This document shows, piece by piece, positions 18,205 through 26,899 of a stretch of 64,000 nucleotides of DNA. The notes beneath the pieces were generated by a model. It was not told the DNA's origin, made no database searches, and saw only the letters and a program-made list of their open reading frames with translations. The stretch's first letter is position 1, and each line of letters starts with the position of its first letter. The stretch lies in the NCBI RefSeq assembly GCF_936928535.1, contig NZ_CAKZHY010000093.1, forward strand, positions 124,001-188,000. Direction: 5' to 3'. A program made the position numbers and the translations under genes. Origin of the DNA: an uncultured Bradyrhizobium sp. GTDB lineage: Bacteria > Pseudomonadota > Alphaproteobacteria > Rhizobiales > Xanthobacteraceae.

Positions 18205-19098
18205 TCAGAAACGGAAGAGAGTTCGCGGCGATGCCAGAACTTGCCCGCGCTCGCGCTCATCGGCGATCAGCGTGTCGAGCAATTGCCGGTTCTTCGCGTA
18301 AGTTTGCGTCGCCTCGAATTGCGTATGCGGCCAGTCGCTGCCCCACAGCAGGCGATCGATGCCGTAAGCGCCGCGCAGCAGCGGATAAGCCTCTTTCGCA
18401 AAGCTTTCGCCGGCCGGGCCGTTGCGATACGGCGCCGAGACCTTGATCCAAACGTTCCGTGTCGCGCCAAGCTTCAGCACGGATTGAAAGCCGGGATCGG
18501 AGACGCCGAGCTTGGGATCCGGCAGCGCATAATGATCGAGCACGACGGTGACGCCGAGATCCAGCAGCTGCGGGGTCAGCACCGCGAGATCGGACGCATT
18601 GCGCTGGATCTCGACCTGCCAGCCCATCGCCTTCACGTTGGCGAGCAGCCCCTTCCATTCGCTTGCCGCGAGATCGGGCAAGGGCTGGCCGACGAGATTG
18701 AGGCGGATGCCGACCACGCCAGCGCGATCGAGTTCGCGTAACTCGTCGACGGAGATGGCGGGATCAACGACGGCGATGCCGCGCAGGCGGCCATTGGTCT
18801 GTTTCAGGCAATCGACGAGATAGGAATTGTCGGTGCCGAGAAAGCTCGGCTGCACCAATACGCCATTGGTCGTGCCGACGTGGTCGAGCTGCTCCAGATA
18901 GAGCGACAGTGGCGCGTCGTAGTCGGGCGCATAGCGCCGGCCCGGCGCGAGTTTCAAGCCGCGATGGAAGACATGGGCGTGGGTGTCGATCACAGGCAAG
19001 GCCGCCTCACTCCTGGCTGTGGTCGCGACCACGGTCGCAAGCGATGCGATGCCCGCACTGAACTGGCGGCGCGTCAGGCCGCGCTGAGAAAAAGTCAT
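18205..19098 (-). CDS. Tat-exported amidohydrolase (PDC-lactonase-like)
   Basis: A 297-aa TIM-barrel metal-dependent hydrolase of the amidohydrolase_2 family, related to 2-pyrone-4,6-dicarboxylate lactonase. VIDTHAHVFH is the first metal site and LLWGSDWPHT the last. A twin-arginine signal is visible at the N-terminus (LTRRQFSAGIASLATVVA), so the enzyme is probably exported folded. It lies 21 bp after an MFS transporter gene and downstream of a GntR regulator, suggesting a small uptake and breakdown unit for a carboxylic or lactone compound. The exact substrate is unknown. Confidence 0.87.
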   Translation of the reverse strand: MTFSQRGLTRRQFSAGIASLATVVATTARSEAALPVIDTHAHVFHRGLKLAPGRRYAPDYDAPLSLYLEQLDHVGTTNGVLVQPSFLGTDNSYLVDCLKQTNGRLRGIAVVDPAISVDELRELDRAGVVGIRLNLVGQPLPDLAASEWKGLLANVKAMGWQVEIQRNASDLAVLTPQLLDLGVTVVLDHYALPDPKLGVSDPGFQSVLKLGATRNVWIKVSAPYRNGPAGESFAKEAYPLLRGAYGIDRLLWGSDWPHTQFEATQTYAKNRQLLDTLIADERERGQVLASPRTLFRF

Positions 19099-19119
19099 GG
19101 TCGCGGCTCCTCATTCCCG

Positions 19120-20364
19120 TCAAACGCGCGCAGTCGCGGCCTGCTCGAACACCTTGCCGCGAGTTTCGGGCAGTAGCAGCACCGCGATCAGCACCAGCGA
19201 ATAGGCAAAGGCCGCATCGATGCCGATCGCGGGTCCAAGGCCGATGCGATCACTGAGGAAGCCGACCAGGAAGGGAAACGCAGCGGAGACCACGCGGCCG
19301 AAATTGTAGCAGAATCCGACGCCGGTGCCGCGCACGCCGGCCGGATAGAGCTCGCTGAACAGCGCCGCCATGCTTGCGGGGATTCCGGCCGAGAAGAAGC
19401 CGAGCGGAAAGCCGAGCACCAGCATCTGTCCATTGGTCAGCGGCGCGAAGATGTAGACCAGCACGGTGACGATGCAGGCGCTGGCAAAGAACGTGACATT
19501 GGCCCGTCGCCCGAGCCGGTCGCTGATGATGCCGCTGGCGACGCAACCGCAGAAGAAGGCGATAATGATGACCGCGAGATAGACGCTGGAGCCGAGCACC
19601 CCCAAATGCCGCTCTTGCCGCAAGAATGTCGGCAGAAAGGTCGTCAGCGCCGCGTAGCCACCATGGGCGCCGATGCCGAACAGGCCGCCGACCAGGGTCG
19701 AGCGCAGCACGTCGCGATGGAAGACACCGGCAAGCGTGGCCAGGAGCGGCGCGTCTGCGTCCTTTGCAACGGCGCGCGGCGGCTCCTTCAGCCCGCGGCG
19801 GATGAAGATGATGAGCAGCGCCGGCAACAAGCCGATCGCAAACAGGATGCGCCAGGCGATCTCAGCCGGTGCGTAGGTGAAGACCAGCGCGGACAGCAGC
19901 ACCGCCGCGCCCCAGCCGACGGCCCAGGCGCTCTGCACCGTGCCAAGCGCCCGACCGCGATGCTCGGGGCGGATGATCTCGGCCATCAGCACCGCGCCGC
20001 AGGCCCATTCGGCGCCGAAGCCGAGGCCCTGGATGGCCTTGAGCACCAGCAGCTGGGTGTAGTTCATCGCGAATGCCGAGGCGAAGGTCGCGAGCGCAAA
20101 TGTCGCGACCGTGATCTGCAGCGCCTTGACGCGACCAAAGCGATCGCCGAGCGCGCCGCCGAGCCAGCCGCCGAACGCGCCGAAGAACAGCGTGACCGAG
20201 CCGAGCAGGCCCGCATCCGCCTTGCTGATGCCGAAGGCCGCAATCAGCGCGGGAATTGCAAGGCCAAACATCTGGACATCGAGCGCATCCAGCGCCCAGC
20301 CGCCAAAGCTTGCCCAGAAGGTGCGCCGCTCCGGCGGCGAGCTTTCACTGTACCAGTTCGACAT
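19120..20364 (-). CDS. MFS transporter, aromatic-acid:H+ symporter type
   Basis: A 414-aa inner-membrane carrier with about 12 helices. GGALGDRFGRVKAL is the MFS loop 2-3 motif and GFGAEWACGAVLMAEI fits the AAHS/sugar-acid branch. LPETRGK closes the last loop. The neighbouring amidohydrolase and GntR genes suggest uptake of an organic acid that the hydrolase then opens. The gene is cotranscribed with the hydrolase (21-bp gap). Confidence 0.9.
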   Translation of the reverse strand: MSNWYSESSPPERRTFWASFGGWALDALDVQMFGLAIPALIAAFGISKADAGLLGSVTLFFGAFGGWLGGALGDRFGRVKALQITVATFALATFASAFAMNYTQLLVLKAIQGLGFGAEWACGAVLMAEIIRPEHRGRALGTVQSAWAVGWGAAVLLSALVFTYAPAEIAWRILFAIGLLPALLIIFIRRGLKEPPRAVAKDADAPLLATLAGVFHRDVLRSTLVGGLFGIGAHGGYAALTTFLPTFLRQERHLGVLGSSVYLAVIIIAFFCGCVASGIISDRLGRRANVTFFASACIVTVLVYIFAPLTNGQMLVLGFPLGFFSAGIPASMAALFSELYPAGVRGTGVGFCYNFGRVVSAAFPFLVGFLSDRIGLGPAIGIDAAFAYSLVLIAVLLLPETRGKVFEQAATARV

Positions 20365-20414
20365 GTTTCCTACCCCTGTACGCGTTTATTGTTTGGTGTC
20401 GTTGAATTCGGCCG

Positions 20415-21146
20415 TCAGCGGATCTCGGCGTGGTAGCGGAAGCGATCCGCCGGCCCGCGCGAGCGACGCCATTCGATCGGCCGCCGCTCCAGATCGAGCG
20501 CAAGGCGCTCAATCACGATCAGCGGCGCATGGGCCTCGAGCCGCAATAGCCGCGCCTGAATCTCGTTGGCGGTCTCGACCGTGAGGATTTCCTCGGCCGA
20601 GACGACGACTTCGCCGCAACGCTCTTCGTAAAGCGGATACAGCAGGTCGCCGAACTCGGCGGTGTCGATCTCGAGGATTTTCGCGAAGCGCGATTGCTGC
20701 AGCCAGATCTCCTCGGCGAGCAGCGGGACGTCGTCGATCAGCCGCAGGCGCGACAGGCTGATCACGGGCTCACCTTGGGGAATGCGCAGCGCCGATGCCA
20801 CGGCTGATGTTGCCGGCACGCATCTGCGCCTGAGGATGCGGCTCTTCGGCACGCGCCGCTCGCCGCTCTCGGACTGGAAGCGGAAGAAGCGGAACAGCGA
20901 GGAGTTGAAGCGGGCGCGGCGCACGAAGGTGCCGCGGCCCTGCTGCCGCTCCAGCACGGAATCCGCAACGAGCTGGTCGATCGCCTTGCGCACGGTGCCG
21001 ATGGCGACGCCATAATGCGCGCCAAGCTCGGCTTCCGACGGGATCGGCTCGCCGGGCCGCCATTCATTGCTGACGATCCGCGCGGCGAGATCGTCGCGCA
21101 GGCGCTGGTAACGGGGCAGGCGGTCGTCGCGCGAAGCTGAATTCAT
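20415..21146 (-). CDS. GntR-family regulator, UTRA (HutC) type
   Basis: A 243-aa repressor-type protein. The N-terminal winged helix (about 10-75, PSEAELGAHYGVAIGTVRKAIDQL) is followed by a UTRA ligand domain (about 95-235). It is the first gene of a leftward cluster with an MFS transporter and an amidohydrolase, separated from the transporter by 50 bp. A palindrome directly upstream of its start suggests self-regulation. Ligand unknown, probably the transported compound or its product. Confidence 0.92.
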   Translation of the reverse strand: MNSASRDDRLPRYQRLRDDLAARIVSNEWRPGEPIPSEAELGAHYGVAIGTVRKAIDQLVADSVLERQQGRGTFVRRARFNSSLFRFFRFQSESGERRVPKSRILRRRCVPATSAVASALRIPQGEPVISLSRLRLIDDVPLLAEEIWLQQSRFAKILEIDTAEFGDLLYPLYEERCGEVVVSAEEILTVETANEIQARLLRLEAHAPLIVIERLALDLERRPIEWRRSRGPADRFRYHAEIR

Positions 21147-21147
21147 T

Positions 21148-21165
21148 TAGTCATATAGATGACTA
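21148..21165. promoter_or_regulatory. Candidate GntR operator
   Basis: TAGTCATATAGATGACTA is a perfect 7-bp inverted repeat with a 4-bp centre. It begins 2 bp upstream of the GntR start codon, so a bound regulator would block initiation of its own operon. GntR/HutC sites commonly have such an AT-centred dyad. Confidence 0.65.
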
Positions 21166-21261
21166 GATGAAAATGGAGTCAAGCGCTACCTGAATACCGA
21201 GCCAGCGAGAGGCAGGACCGGGCCAGCGGGCTTTTCGCCGGCCCGGCCTCGCCCGTCCTGC

Positions 21262-21462
21262 TCAGTTCGTGGTCTTCGGCATGCAGGGCGGCTCCTTGTA
21301 GGGCGCGGTGGCATAGGCGCCCTCGGCCGGCGCCCTGACGCAATCCGCCGTCGCATGCGTCACACCGCGCCGCGCGGGCGCGGCATCGCGGGCGGATGCG
21401 GCCTCGATTTGATAGACGGCTGCGGCAATCAGGGCGGCCGAGACAAAGCTCAATCGGATCAT
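21262..21462 (-). CDS. Small secreted protein
   Basis: A 66-aa hypothetical protein with an N-terminal signal peptide (about 1-23) and two Cys (ADCVRAP and PPCMPK) in the short mature part, possibly one disulfide. GGAGAAAATTC precedes the ATG at good distance. No family recognised. Confidence 0.65.
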   Translation of the reverse strand: MIRLSFVSAALIAAAVYQIEAASARDAAPARRGVTHATADCVRAPAEGAYATAPYKEPPCMPKTTN

Positions 21463-21570
21463 GAATTTTCTCCGCGTAGCAGATGGAGGTCGAAACAGTC
21501 CTGAGTGCAGGAGCGGAGAGCGCGCCGGGATATTTCAGCTGATGTCTTCAAACAAACGCGAGCTGTCCCC

Positions 21571-22872
21571 TCACCCGAGCTGAAACACGGCGACCGGCTG
21601 CTCGTAGCCGCGCACGGCGACCTCGCCCAACGCCACGGCATCCTCGCCGTCGTCGCCCAGCGCCTCCCGCACGGATGCGGAGATCAGGAGCTGCGAGCCG
21701 AACTCCTTGTTGAGCGCCTCGAGCCGCGAGGCGAAGTTCACGGTGTCGCCGATCACCGTATATTCCTTGCGCCGGGGCGAGCCGATATTGCCCGCGACGA
21801 CCTCGCCGAAATGGATGCCAATGCCGATCCTGAGCGGCCAGCTTGTCTGCGCATTGATGCGATCCATCGCGGTCAGCATGTCGCGGCCCGCGGCGACCGC
21901 GCGATGCGCGGCATCGGAAGCCTCCAGCGGTGCGCCGAACAGCGCGAGAAATCCGTCGCCCAAGAACTTGTTCACGATGCCGCCATGGCGGTCGAGAATA
22001 TCGACCAGCACCGCGAAAGCGCCGTCGAGCCGGTCGACCACCTCCTGCGGCGTGCGCGATTGCGCGCCGGCGGTGAAGCCGCGGAAATCGACGAACATCA
22101 CGGCGACGCGGCGCAGATCGCCGGCGACGCTCGTCCCCTCCGCCATCAGCCGCTCGACCACCTGCGGCGAGACATGCTGGCCGAACAAATTGGTCACCCG
22201 GTCGCGCGCGGTGGCCGCCGCGATGCTCGCGGTAAATTGCCGCCGCAACTGGGCACCGACCGAGCCCGCCAGCACGCCGCAGACCAAGATGACCATGCTG
22301 CGTACCGTGTGGAAGTAGATCAGAGGCTCGCCGGCGTCGCTGGCCGAATTGTAATACAACGCGACCGCCAGGAGTTCGCTTGCTGCCACAAATCCGGTGA
22401 AGGTGGACAGCCAGAAATCGAGCCGCAACGTCGAAAGAATGACGAAAATGAAATAGACCAGCGGCAAGACGAAACCGAGCGCCTGACTCGCGCCCATGGT
22501 GCGGATCTGCAGGATCAGAATCAGCGTCGGCAGCGACGTTTCGATGAAGGCGCCGATATAGCGCCTGGCCACCGGCAGGTCGCGATCGAGCTTGAGGTTT
22601 CGGCTGATCTGGCTGTGAACCCAGACCTCGAACAGCAGGAAACCGATCACCAGGACGTATTCGCGGATCATCCCCTCGGTCCCGTGCCAGATCCGGTTGG
22701 AGATGGCAGGATCGATCACGAAGGTTGCCGTGAGCAGGACGAGCATGATGCAGCCGGTAGCGATCAGCGCTCTCACCCGCAACAGCTCGGTGCGCAGCAC
22801 TTCGCGCGTCAACTCGCGCTCGAACTCCTCCGACAAGACGGCTCCTTGCCGGGCTTTCAAAAAGCTGACCAT
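21571..22872 (-). CDS. Membrane adenylate/guanylate cyclase
   Basis: A 433-aa class III cyclase. About six hydrophobic segments (residues 40-230) form the membrane part. The catalytic domain (about 265-430) has VMFVDFRGFTA with two metal Asp, KFLGDGFLALFG and VIGDTVNFASRLE. The start at 22872 (MVSFLKARQG) is chosen because the upstream ORF extension overlaps the permease gene in another frame. It follows the ABC permease by 29 bp, so it is probably the last gene of the TetR-HlyD-ABC operon, which is unusual for an efflux cluster. Confidence 0.9.
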   Translation of the reverse strand: MVSFLKARQGAVLSEEFERELTREVLRTELLRVRALIATGCIMLVLLTATFVIDPAISNRIWHGTEGMIREYVLVIGFLLFEVWVHSQISRNLKLDRDLPVARRYIGAFIETSLPTLILILQIRTMGASQALGFVLPLVYFIFVILSTLRLDFWLSTFTGFVAASELLAVALYYNSASDAGEPLIYFHTVRSMVILVCGVLAGSVGAQLRRQFTASIAAATARDRVTNLFGQHVSPQVVERLMAEGTSVAGDLRRVAVMFVDFRGFTAGAQSRTPQEVVDRLDGAFAVLVDILDRHGGIVNKFLGDGFLALFGAPLEASDAAHRAVAAGRDMLTAMDRINAQTSWPLRIGIGIHFGEVVAGNIGSPRRKEYTVIGDTVNFASRLEALNKEFGSQLLISASVREALGDDGEDAVALGEVAVRGYEQPVAVFQLG

Positions 22873-22901
22873 TCCATCCCCCGATTCCGGGGCAGTTTGC
22901 C

Positions 22902-24065
22902 TCAATCCAGCGTGCGGCGGAAGCGCGTCACGGCGATGGTCATGGCGGCCAGCATCAAGGCGGCCAGCGCCAGCGTATCGAACCGCAGGTTCGGCATGGT
23001 GGCACCCTTCAGCATGATGGCGCGGACGATGCGAATGTAGTGCGTCAGCGGCAGGCATTCGCCGACATATTGCGCCCAGGCCGGCATGCCCGCGAACGGG
23101 AACATGAAGCCGGACAGCAGGATGCTCGGCAGGAAGAACATGAATGACATCTGGATCGCCTGCAGTTGATTCTGCGCGATGGTGGAAAACGTGTAGCCGA
23201 TCGCGAGATTTGCGGCGATGAAGAGGGTCGAGAGTACCGCGAGCAGGAGCAGATTGCCGAGCACCGGCACGCCGAACAGGAACGCTCCGATATTGACGAT
23301 CAGGAAGGCCTGGATGAAGCCGACCAGGATGTAGGGCACGATCTTGCCGATCATCACCTCGACCGGCTTGATCGGCATCGACAGGAGGCTCTCCATGGTC
23401 CCGCGTTCGATCTCGCGCGTCACCGAGAGCGCCGTGAAGATCAGCATCGTCATGGTGAGGATGGTGCCGACCAGTCCCGGCACGATGTTGAGTCGCGACT
23501 CCGCGGCGGGATTGTAGCGCGCGTGGGCGCGGATTTCGAACGGCAGCGCCGGCGGATCGCCGATGTAGAGATCGTGCTGAAGCGCAGTCTGCACGATCAT
23601 GCCGAGCGAGCCGAGTGCCGAGCTTGCGGCGACCGGATCGGTCGCGTCGGCTGCGACCAGCAAGGCCGGCTTGTCACCGCGCCGCACCGCGCGTTCGAAG
23701 CCGCGCGGGATCTCGACACCGAACAGCACCTTGCCGGACTTCAGCAGATTGTCGAATTCGTCGACGTCATGCACTTCGTAGACGAAGTGGAAATAGGCGG
23801 TATTCTCCAAGGCCTTCAGGACCGAACGGGCGAGATCGGAATCCTCCTGCAGCAGCACCGCGCTCGGCAGATGATGCGGCGTGGTGTTGATGGCATAGCC
23901 GAACAAGAGAAGCTGCATCACCGGAATCGCCACGATCATCGCGAACGAGACGCGGTCCCGCCGAAGCTGAATGAACTCCTTCGCCATCATGGCATAGGAC
24001 CGTCGCCAGAAGCCGAAGCGGTCGCGGAGCTCCCGCACGGGGCCTGTTGTCCGGATGCTGCTCAT
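22902..24065 (-). CDS. ABC-2 type transporter permease
   Basis: A 387-aa inner-membrane permease of the ABC-2/YhhJ-YbhS type. One N-terminal helix is followed by a large periplasmic domain (about 60-195) and five C-terminal helices, with LLSMPIKPVEVMIGKIVPYIL as the typical coupling region. Together with the ATPase and HlyD genes upstream it forms an exporter for drugs or lipids. Its ATG overlaps the ATPase stop in an ATGA pattern. Confidence 0.92.
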   Translation of the reverse strand: MSSIRTTGPVRELRDRFGFWRRSYAMMAKEFIQLRRDRVSFAMIVAIPVMQLLLFGYAINTTPHHLPSAVLLQEDSDLARSVLKALENTAYFHFVYEVHDVDEFDNLLKSGKVLFGVEIPRGFERAVRRGDKPALLVAADATDPVAASSALGSLGMIVQTALQHDLYIGDPPALPFEIRAHARYNPAAESRLNIVPGLVGTILTMTMLIFTALSVTREIERGTMESLLSMPIKPVEVMIGKIVPYILVGFIQAFLIVNIGAFLFGVPVLGNLLLLAVLSTLFIAANLAIGYTFSTIAQNQLQAIQMSFMFFLPSILLSGFMFPFAGMPAWAQYVGECLPLTHYIRIVRAIMLKGATMPNLRFDTLALAALMLAAMTIAVTRFRRTLD

Positions 24066-24991
24066 TGGAAATTGTCCTTGGAGCGGCCCATCAGCTCGAT
24101 GAAGACGTCCTCCAGCGACGGCGCCGATTTCTGCCAGTGCAGGTCAGCCTTCCCGCGCCACGGCGCGATGCTGGCCTCGAGGGCCGCGACGTCGCGGCCC
24201 GAGACGTGCAGCGAGGTGCCGAACGGCGCCACCATGTCGATCCCGGGCTTGCCGGCGAGCTGGCCCGCGAGGCCATTCAACTCGCCGGTGACGGTGTAGG
24301 TCGTCAGCGCGGACTTCGCGATCACCTCGTCGACCGTGCCGTGCGCCAGGAGATGCCCATAGGCGATGTAGGCGATCTCGTGACAGCGTTCGGCCTCGTC
24401 CATGTAATGGGTCGAGACCAGCACGGTGAGACCATCGGCGGCGAGCGCGTGGATCTCGTTCCAGAAATCGCGCCGTGCCTTCGGGTCAACGCCCGCGGTC
24501 GGCTCGTCCAGTAGCAGCAATTCCGGATTGGGCAGCGTGCAGGCCCCCAATGCCAGGCGCTGCTTCCAACCGCCGGAGAGTTCGCCCGCGAGTTGCTCCT
24601 CGCGGCCCGAGAGGCCAAGCCGCTTGATCATGTCGCGCGCAGCCCCGCGTGCGTCGGCAAGGCCATAGAGTCGCGCCACGAATTCGAGGTTCTCGCGCAC
24701 GGAGAGATCCTGATAGAGGCTGAAGCGCTGCGTCATGTAGCCGACCTTGCGCTTGATCTTCTCGGCATCGCGCAAAATATCGTAGCCGAGGCAGGTGCCC
24801 ACGCCGCTGTCGGGCGTCAGCAGGCCGCAGAGGATGCGGATGGTCGTGGTCTTGCCCGAGCCGTTCGGCCCGAGGAAGCCGTAGATCGAACCGCGCTTCA
24901 CCTGCATCGACAAATCATGCACGACCTCACGGCCGCCGAACGATTTGGTCAGGCCTTTGACGTCGATCGCGATCTGGTTGTCGGCGTTCAT
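24062..24991 (-). CDS. ABC transporter ATP-binding protein
   Basis: A 309-aa ATPase of the drug/ABC-2 export class. Walker A GPNGSGKTT, signature LSGGWKQR, Walker B LLLLDEPT and the switch His region VSTHYMDEAE are all present. The start at 24991 (MNADNQIAID) is used; the longer ORF runs through the HlyD gene. It powers the permease encoded next, with 4-bp ATGA overlaps on both sides that indicate translational coupling. Confidence 0.93.
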   Translation of the reverse strand: MNADNQIAIDVKGLTKSFGGREVVHDLSMQVKRGSIYGFLGPNGSGKTTTIRILCGLLTPDSGVGTCLGYDILRDAEKIKRKVGYMTQRFSLYQDLSVRENLEFVARLYGLADARGAARDMIKRLGLSGREEQLAGELSGGWKQRLALGACTLPNPELLLLDEPTAGVDPKARRDFWNEIHALAADGLTVLVSTHYMDEAERCHEIAYIAYGHLLAHGTVDEVIAKSALTTYTVTGELNGLAGQLAGKPGIDMVAPFGTSLHVSGRDVAALEASIAPWRGKADLHWQKSAPSLEDVFIELMGRSKDNFQ

Positions 24992-25776
24992 CGCTTGTCC
25001 GCTACTGGCGTCTTGGGGTTGAGATAGACGTCGATCGGCTGGCCGACCCGCAGAGCATCGGGCCGCGACGGCCGCGCCTGGATCAAATAGACGAGCTTGT
25101 TGCGCTCTTCGAGGCTGTAGATCACGGGTGGGGTGTATTCGGCCGAGGTCGAGATGAAATAGATCTTGGCGGTGAGGTCGGCCGCGCAATTGTCGCAGGC
25201 GACCCGCACCTCGTCGCCGATCGACAGCTTCGGCAACTCGGTCTCCGGCACGAAGAAGCGCAGCTTCATGTTGCCGGGCGGCATGATCGAGAGCACCGGC
25301 CGCTGCGCCGCGACCATCTCACCTTCGCGGAAGTAGATCTGCTGGATGGTGCCCGCCACCGGCGCAAAGCCCTTGCGCCGCGCCAGCCGCGTCTCCGAGG
25401 TCACCACCCGCGCCTGCGCGACCCGTAAGTCAGAGACCGCGGAATCGAGCGTCGCCTGCGTGCCGGAGCCGGTCTTGCGCAGGGACTCCGCGCGATCGAA
25501 CACCTGCTGTGCATTGGCCAGCGTCGCCTTGGTCTGGTTGAGATCGGCGAGCTGGAGATCATCATCCACGGAATAGAGGGGATCGCCGACCTTCACCACC
25601 TCGCCCTCGCGGATATCGAGCTTGGTCACCCGGCCGGCCTCATCCGGGCTGACGAAGATCATGTCGGCCTCGACCCAGCCCTGGAAACCGGGATCGCGCT
25701 TCTCGTTGCAACCGGCAAGTCCGGTTGCGAGCGCGGCGGCCAATGCGATTGCAAAAATCCTTTGCGACGACGTCAT
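24988..25776 (-). CDS. HlyD-family efflux lipoprotein (periplasmic adaptor)
   Basis: A 262-aa membrane-fusion protein. The N-terminus has a lipoprotein signal (ALATGLAGC, Cys at 23), followed by a biotinyl-like part, a short helical hairpin (about 75-130) and a beta-barrel part ending in VGQPIDVYLNP. It links the ABC exporter to the outer membrane or periplasm. The start at 25776 overlaps the TetR stop by 4 bases. Family resemblance is to the YbhG/YhiI type that goes with ABC-2 permeases. Confidence 0.9.
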   Translation of the reverse strand: MTSSQRIFAIALAAALATGLAGCNEKRDPGFQGWVEADMIFVSPDEAGRVTKLDIREGEVVKVGDPLYSVDDDLQLADLNQTKATLANAQQVFDRAESLRKTGSGTQATLDSAVSDLRVAQARVVTSETRLARRKGFAPVAGTIQQIYFREGEMVAAQRPVLSIMPPGNMKLRFFVPETELPKLSIGDEVRVACDNCAADLTAKIYFISTSAEYTPPVIYSLEERNKLVYLIQARPSRPDALRVGQPIDVYLNPKTPVADKR

Positions 25777-26456
25777 GTCGTCCTCCGTTCGCCAAAAATC
25801 AAATCGAGATGGACGCGCAGCATGTCGTGCGCATCGAGCGGCGCGTGGCGCGCAAACAGGCTCTGCCAAATCACTGCGATCATCGCCGGCGCGATCACGA
25901 TCTGCGGATAGCGCGCGAGATTTGTCTGGTGGATCTCGCCGCGGGCAATGCCGAGCTCGATCAGCGCGCGCATACCGGCCATCCCGCGCGAGACGACCTC
26001 GCGGTAATAGAAGTCGGCCACCGCCGGAAAGCGCGGCCCCTCCGCCACGATCAGGCGGACGAGATCGCCGCGCCGCGTGCCGATCACCTCTTTGAGGAAG
26101 TTGCCGGCAAAGGTTTCGATGAGATCGCGCACCGAGCCCGTCGGCGGTGGCAACGCATTCAGCTTCGCCACGACTGGCACAATCACGGTGCGCACCAGCT
26201 CCTCGAACATCGATTCCTTGTCCTTGAAGTGCAGGTAGATTGTGCCCTTTGCGACGCCGGCACGCTTGGCGATGTCGTCGAGCCGCGTCGCGGCAAAGCC
26301 GCGCGTGATGAACTCCTCCATCGCCGCCTCGACGATCGCATCGCGCCGCTCGGCCGCGCGTGCGGCGCGGTTCGACACCGGCGCGGCTTCTTCGCCGGCT
26401 TCCGGCTTGGGAGTTGCTGCTTCGGCCGCAGCCGCTTTGGTGAGCTTCTTTATCAT
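25773..26456 (-). CDS. TetR-family regulator of the efflux operon
   Basis: A 227-aa repressor-type protein with a flexible Ala/Pro-rich N-terminus (1-30) and a TetR helix-turn-helix (about 35-80, TRLDDIAKRAGVAKGTIYLHF). The ligand domain that follows resembles the AcrR C-terminal type. It is the first gene of the operon that continues with hlyD, ABC ATPase, ABC permease and the cyclase. A near-perfect 20-bp palindrome 9 bp upstream of its start is probably its operator, giving autorepression of the whole unit. Confidence 0.92.
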   Translation of the reverse strand: MIKKLTKAAAAEAATPKPEAGEEAAPVSNRAARAAERRDAIVEAAMEEFITRGFAATRLDDIAKRAGVAKGTIYLHFKDKESMFEELVRTVIVPVVAKLNALPPPTGSVRDLIETFAGNFLKEVIGTRRGDLVRLIVAEGPRFPAVADFYYREVVSRGMAGMRALIELGIARGEIHQTNLARYPQIVIAPAMIAVIWQSLFARHAPLDAHDMLRVHLDLIFGERRTT

Positions 26457-26465
26457 CGTTCATTT

Positions 26466-26485
26466 ATGACTGACCAGTCAGTCAT
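26466..26485. promoter_or_regulatory. TetR operator of the efflux operon
   Basis: ATGACTGACCAGTCAGTCAT has 9-bp perfect arms around a 2-bp centre and lies 9 bp upstream of the tetR start. The TGACTGAC core is typical of AcrR-like repressor sites. Confidence 0.8.
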
Positions 26486-26522
26486 CGTCAACTGAGTTTC
26501 CCGCTGTTGTAGCGCCAATGAA

Positions 26523-26554
26523 TTAGTATTCACTAATGAATTAGTATTTGCTAA
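26523..26554. promoter_or_regulatory. Paired ArsR operators
   Basis: TTAGTATTCACTAA (26523-26536) and TTAGTATTTGCTAA (26541-26554) are two dyads 18 bp apart in an AT-rich island. They end 9 bp before the arsR ATG, so a bound ArsR would cover the transcription or translation start. Basis: symmetry plus position. Confidence 0.7.
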
Positions 26555-26563
26555 TTGATCGGC

Positions 26564-26899
26564 ATGATCGAAGCCGCCGCCAATCCCGTCACCGCCGTCA
26601 TCCGCGCCCTCGCCGATCCGACCCGCCGCGCGGTGTTCGAGCGCGTGTTCGACAGCAAGGAGATCAGCGTCGCCGAGCTGACGCGCGGCAGCGGCGTGAC
26701 GCAGGGCGCGATCTCGCAACATTTGAAATCGTTGAAGCAGGCGGGCCTGGTCGCCGAGCGCGCCGAGGGCCGCAACGTCTATTACCGCGCCGCGCCGCAA
26801 GGACTCGAACCGCTGGTCACCTGGATGGATCATTACGGTGTCTTCTGGCGCGAGCGCTTCCAGAACCTGCGTGACCTCTTGAAGGAGATCGACCCGTGA
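26564..26899 (+). CDS. ArsR-family transcriptional regulator
   Basis: A 111-aa winged-helix repressor of the ArsR/SmtB fold. PTRRAVFERVFDSKEISVAEL and VTQGAISQHLKSLKQAGLV are the recognition parts, with no metal-binding Cys pair, so the trigger is probably not a metal. The ORF track begins at TTG 26555; the ATG at 26564 fits the family better. It overlaps the next gene by 4 bases. ArsR regulators paired with AHSA1-domain proteins are common. Confidence 0.9.
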   Translation: MIEAAANPVTAVIRALADPTRRAVFERVFDSKEISVAELTRGSGVTQGAISQHLKSLKQAGLVAERAEGRNVYYRAAPQGLEPLVTWMDHYGVFWRERFQNLRDLLKEIDP

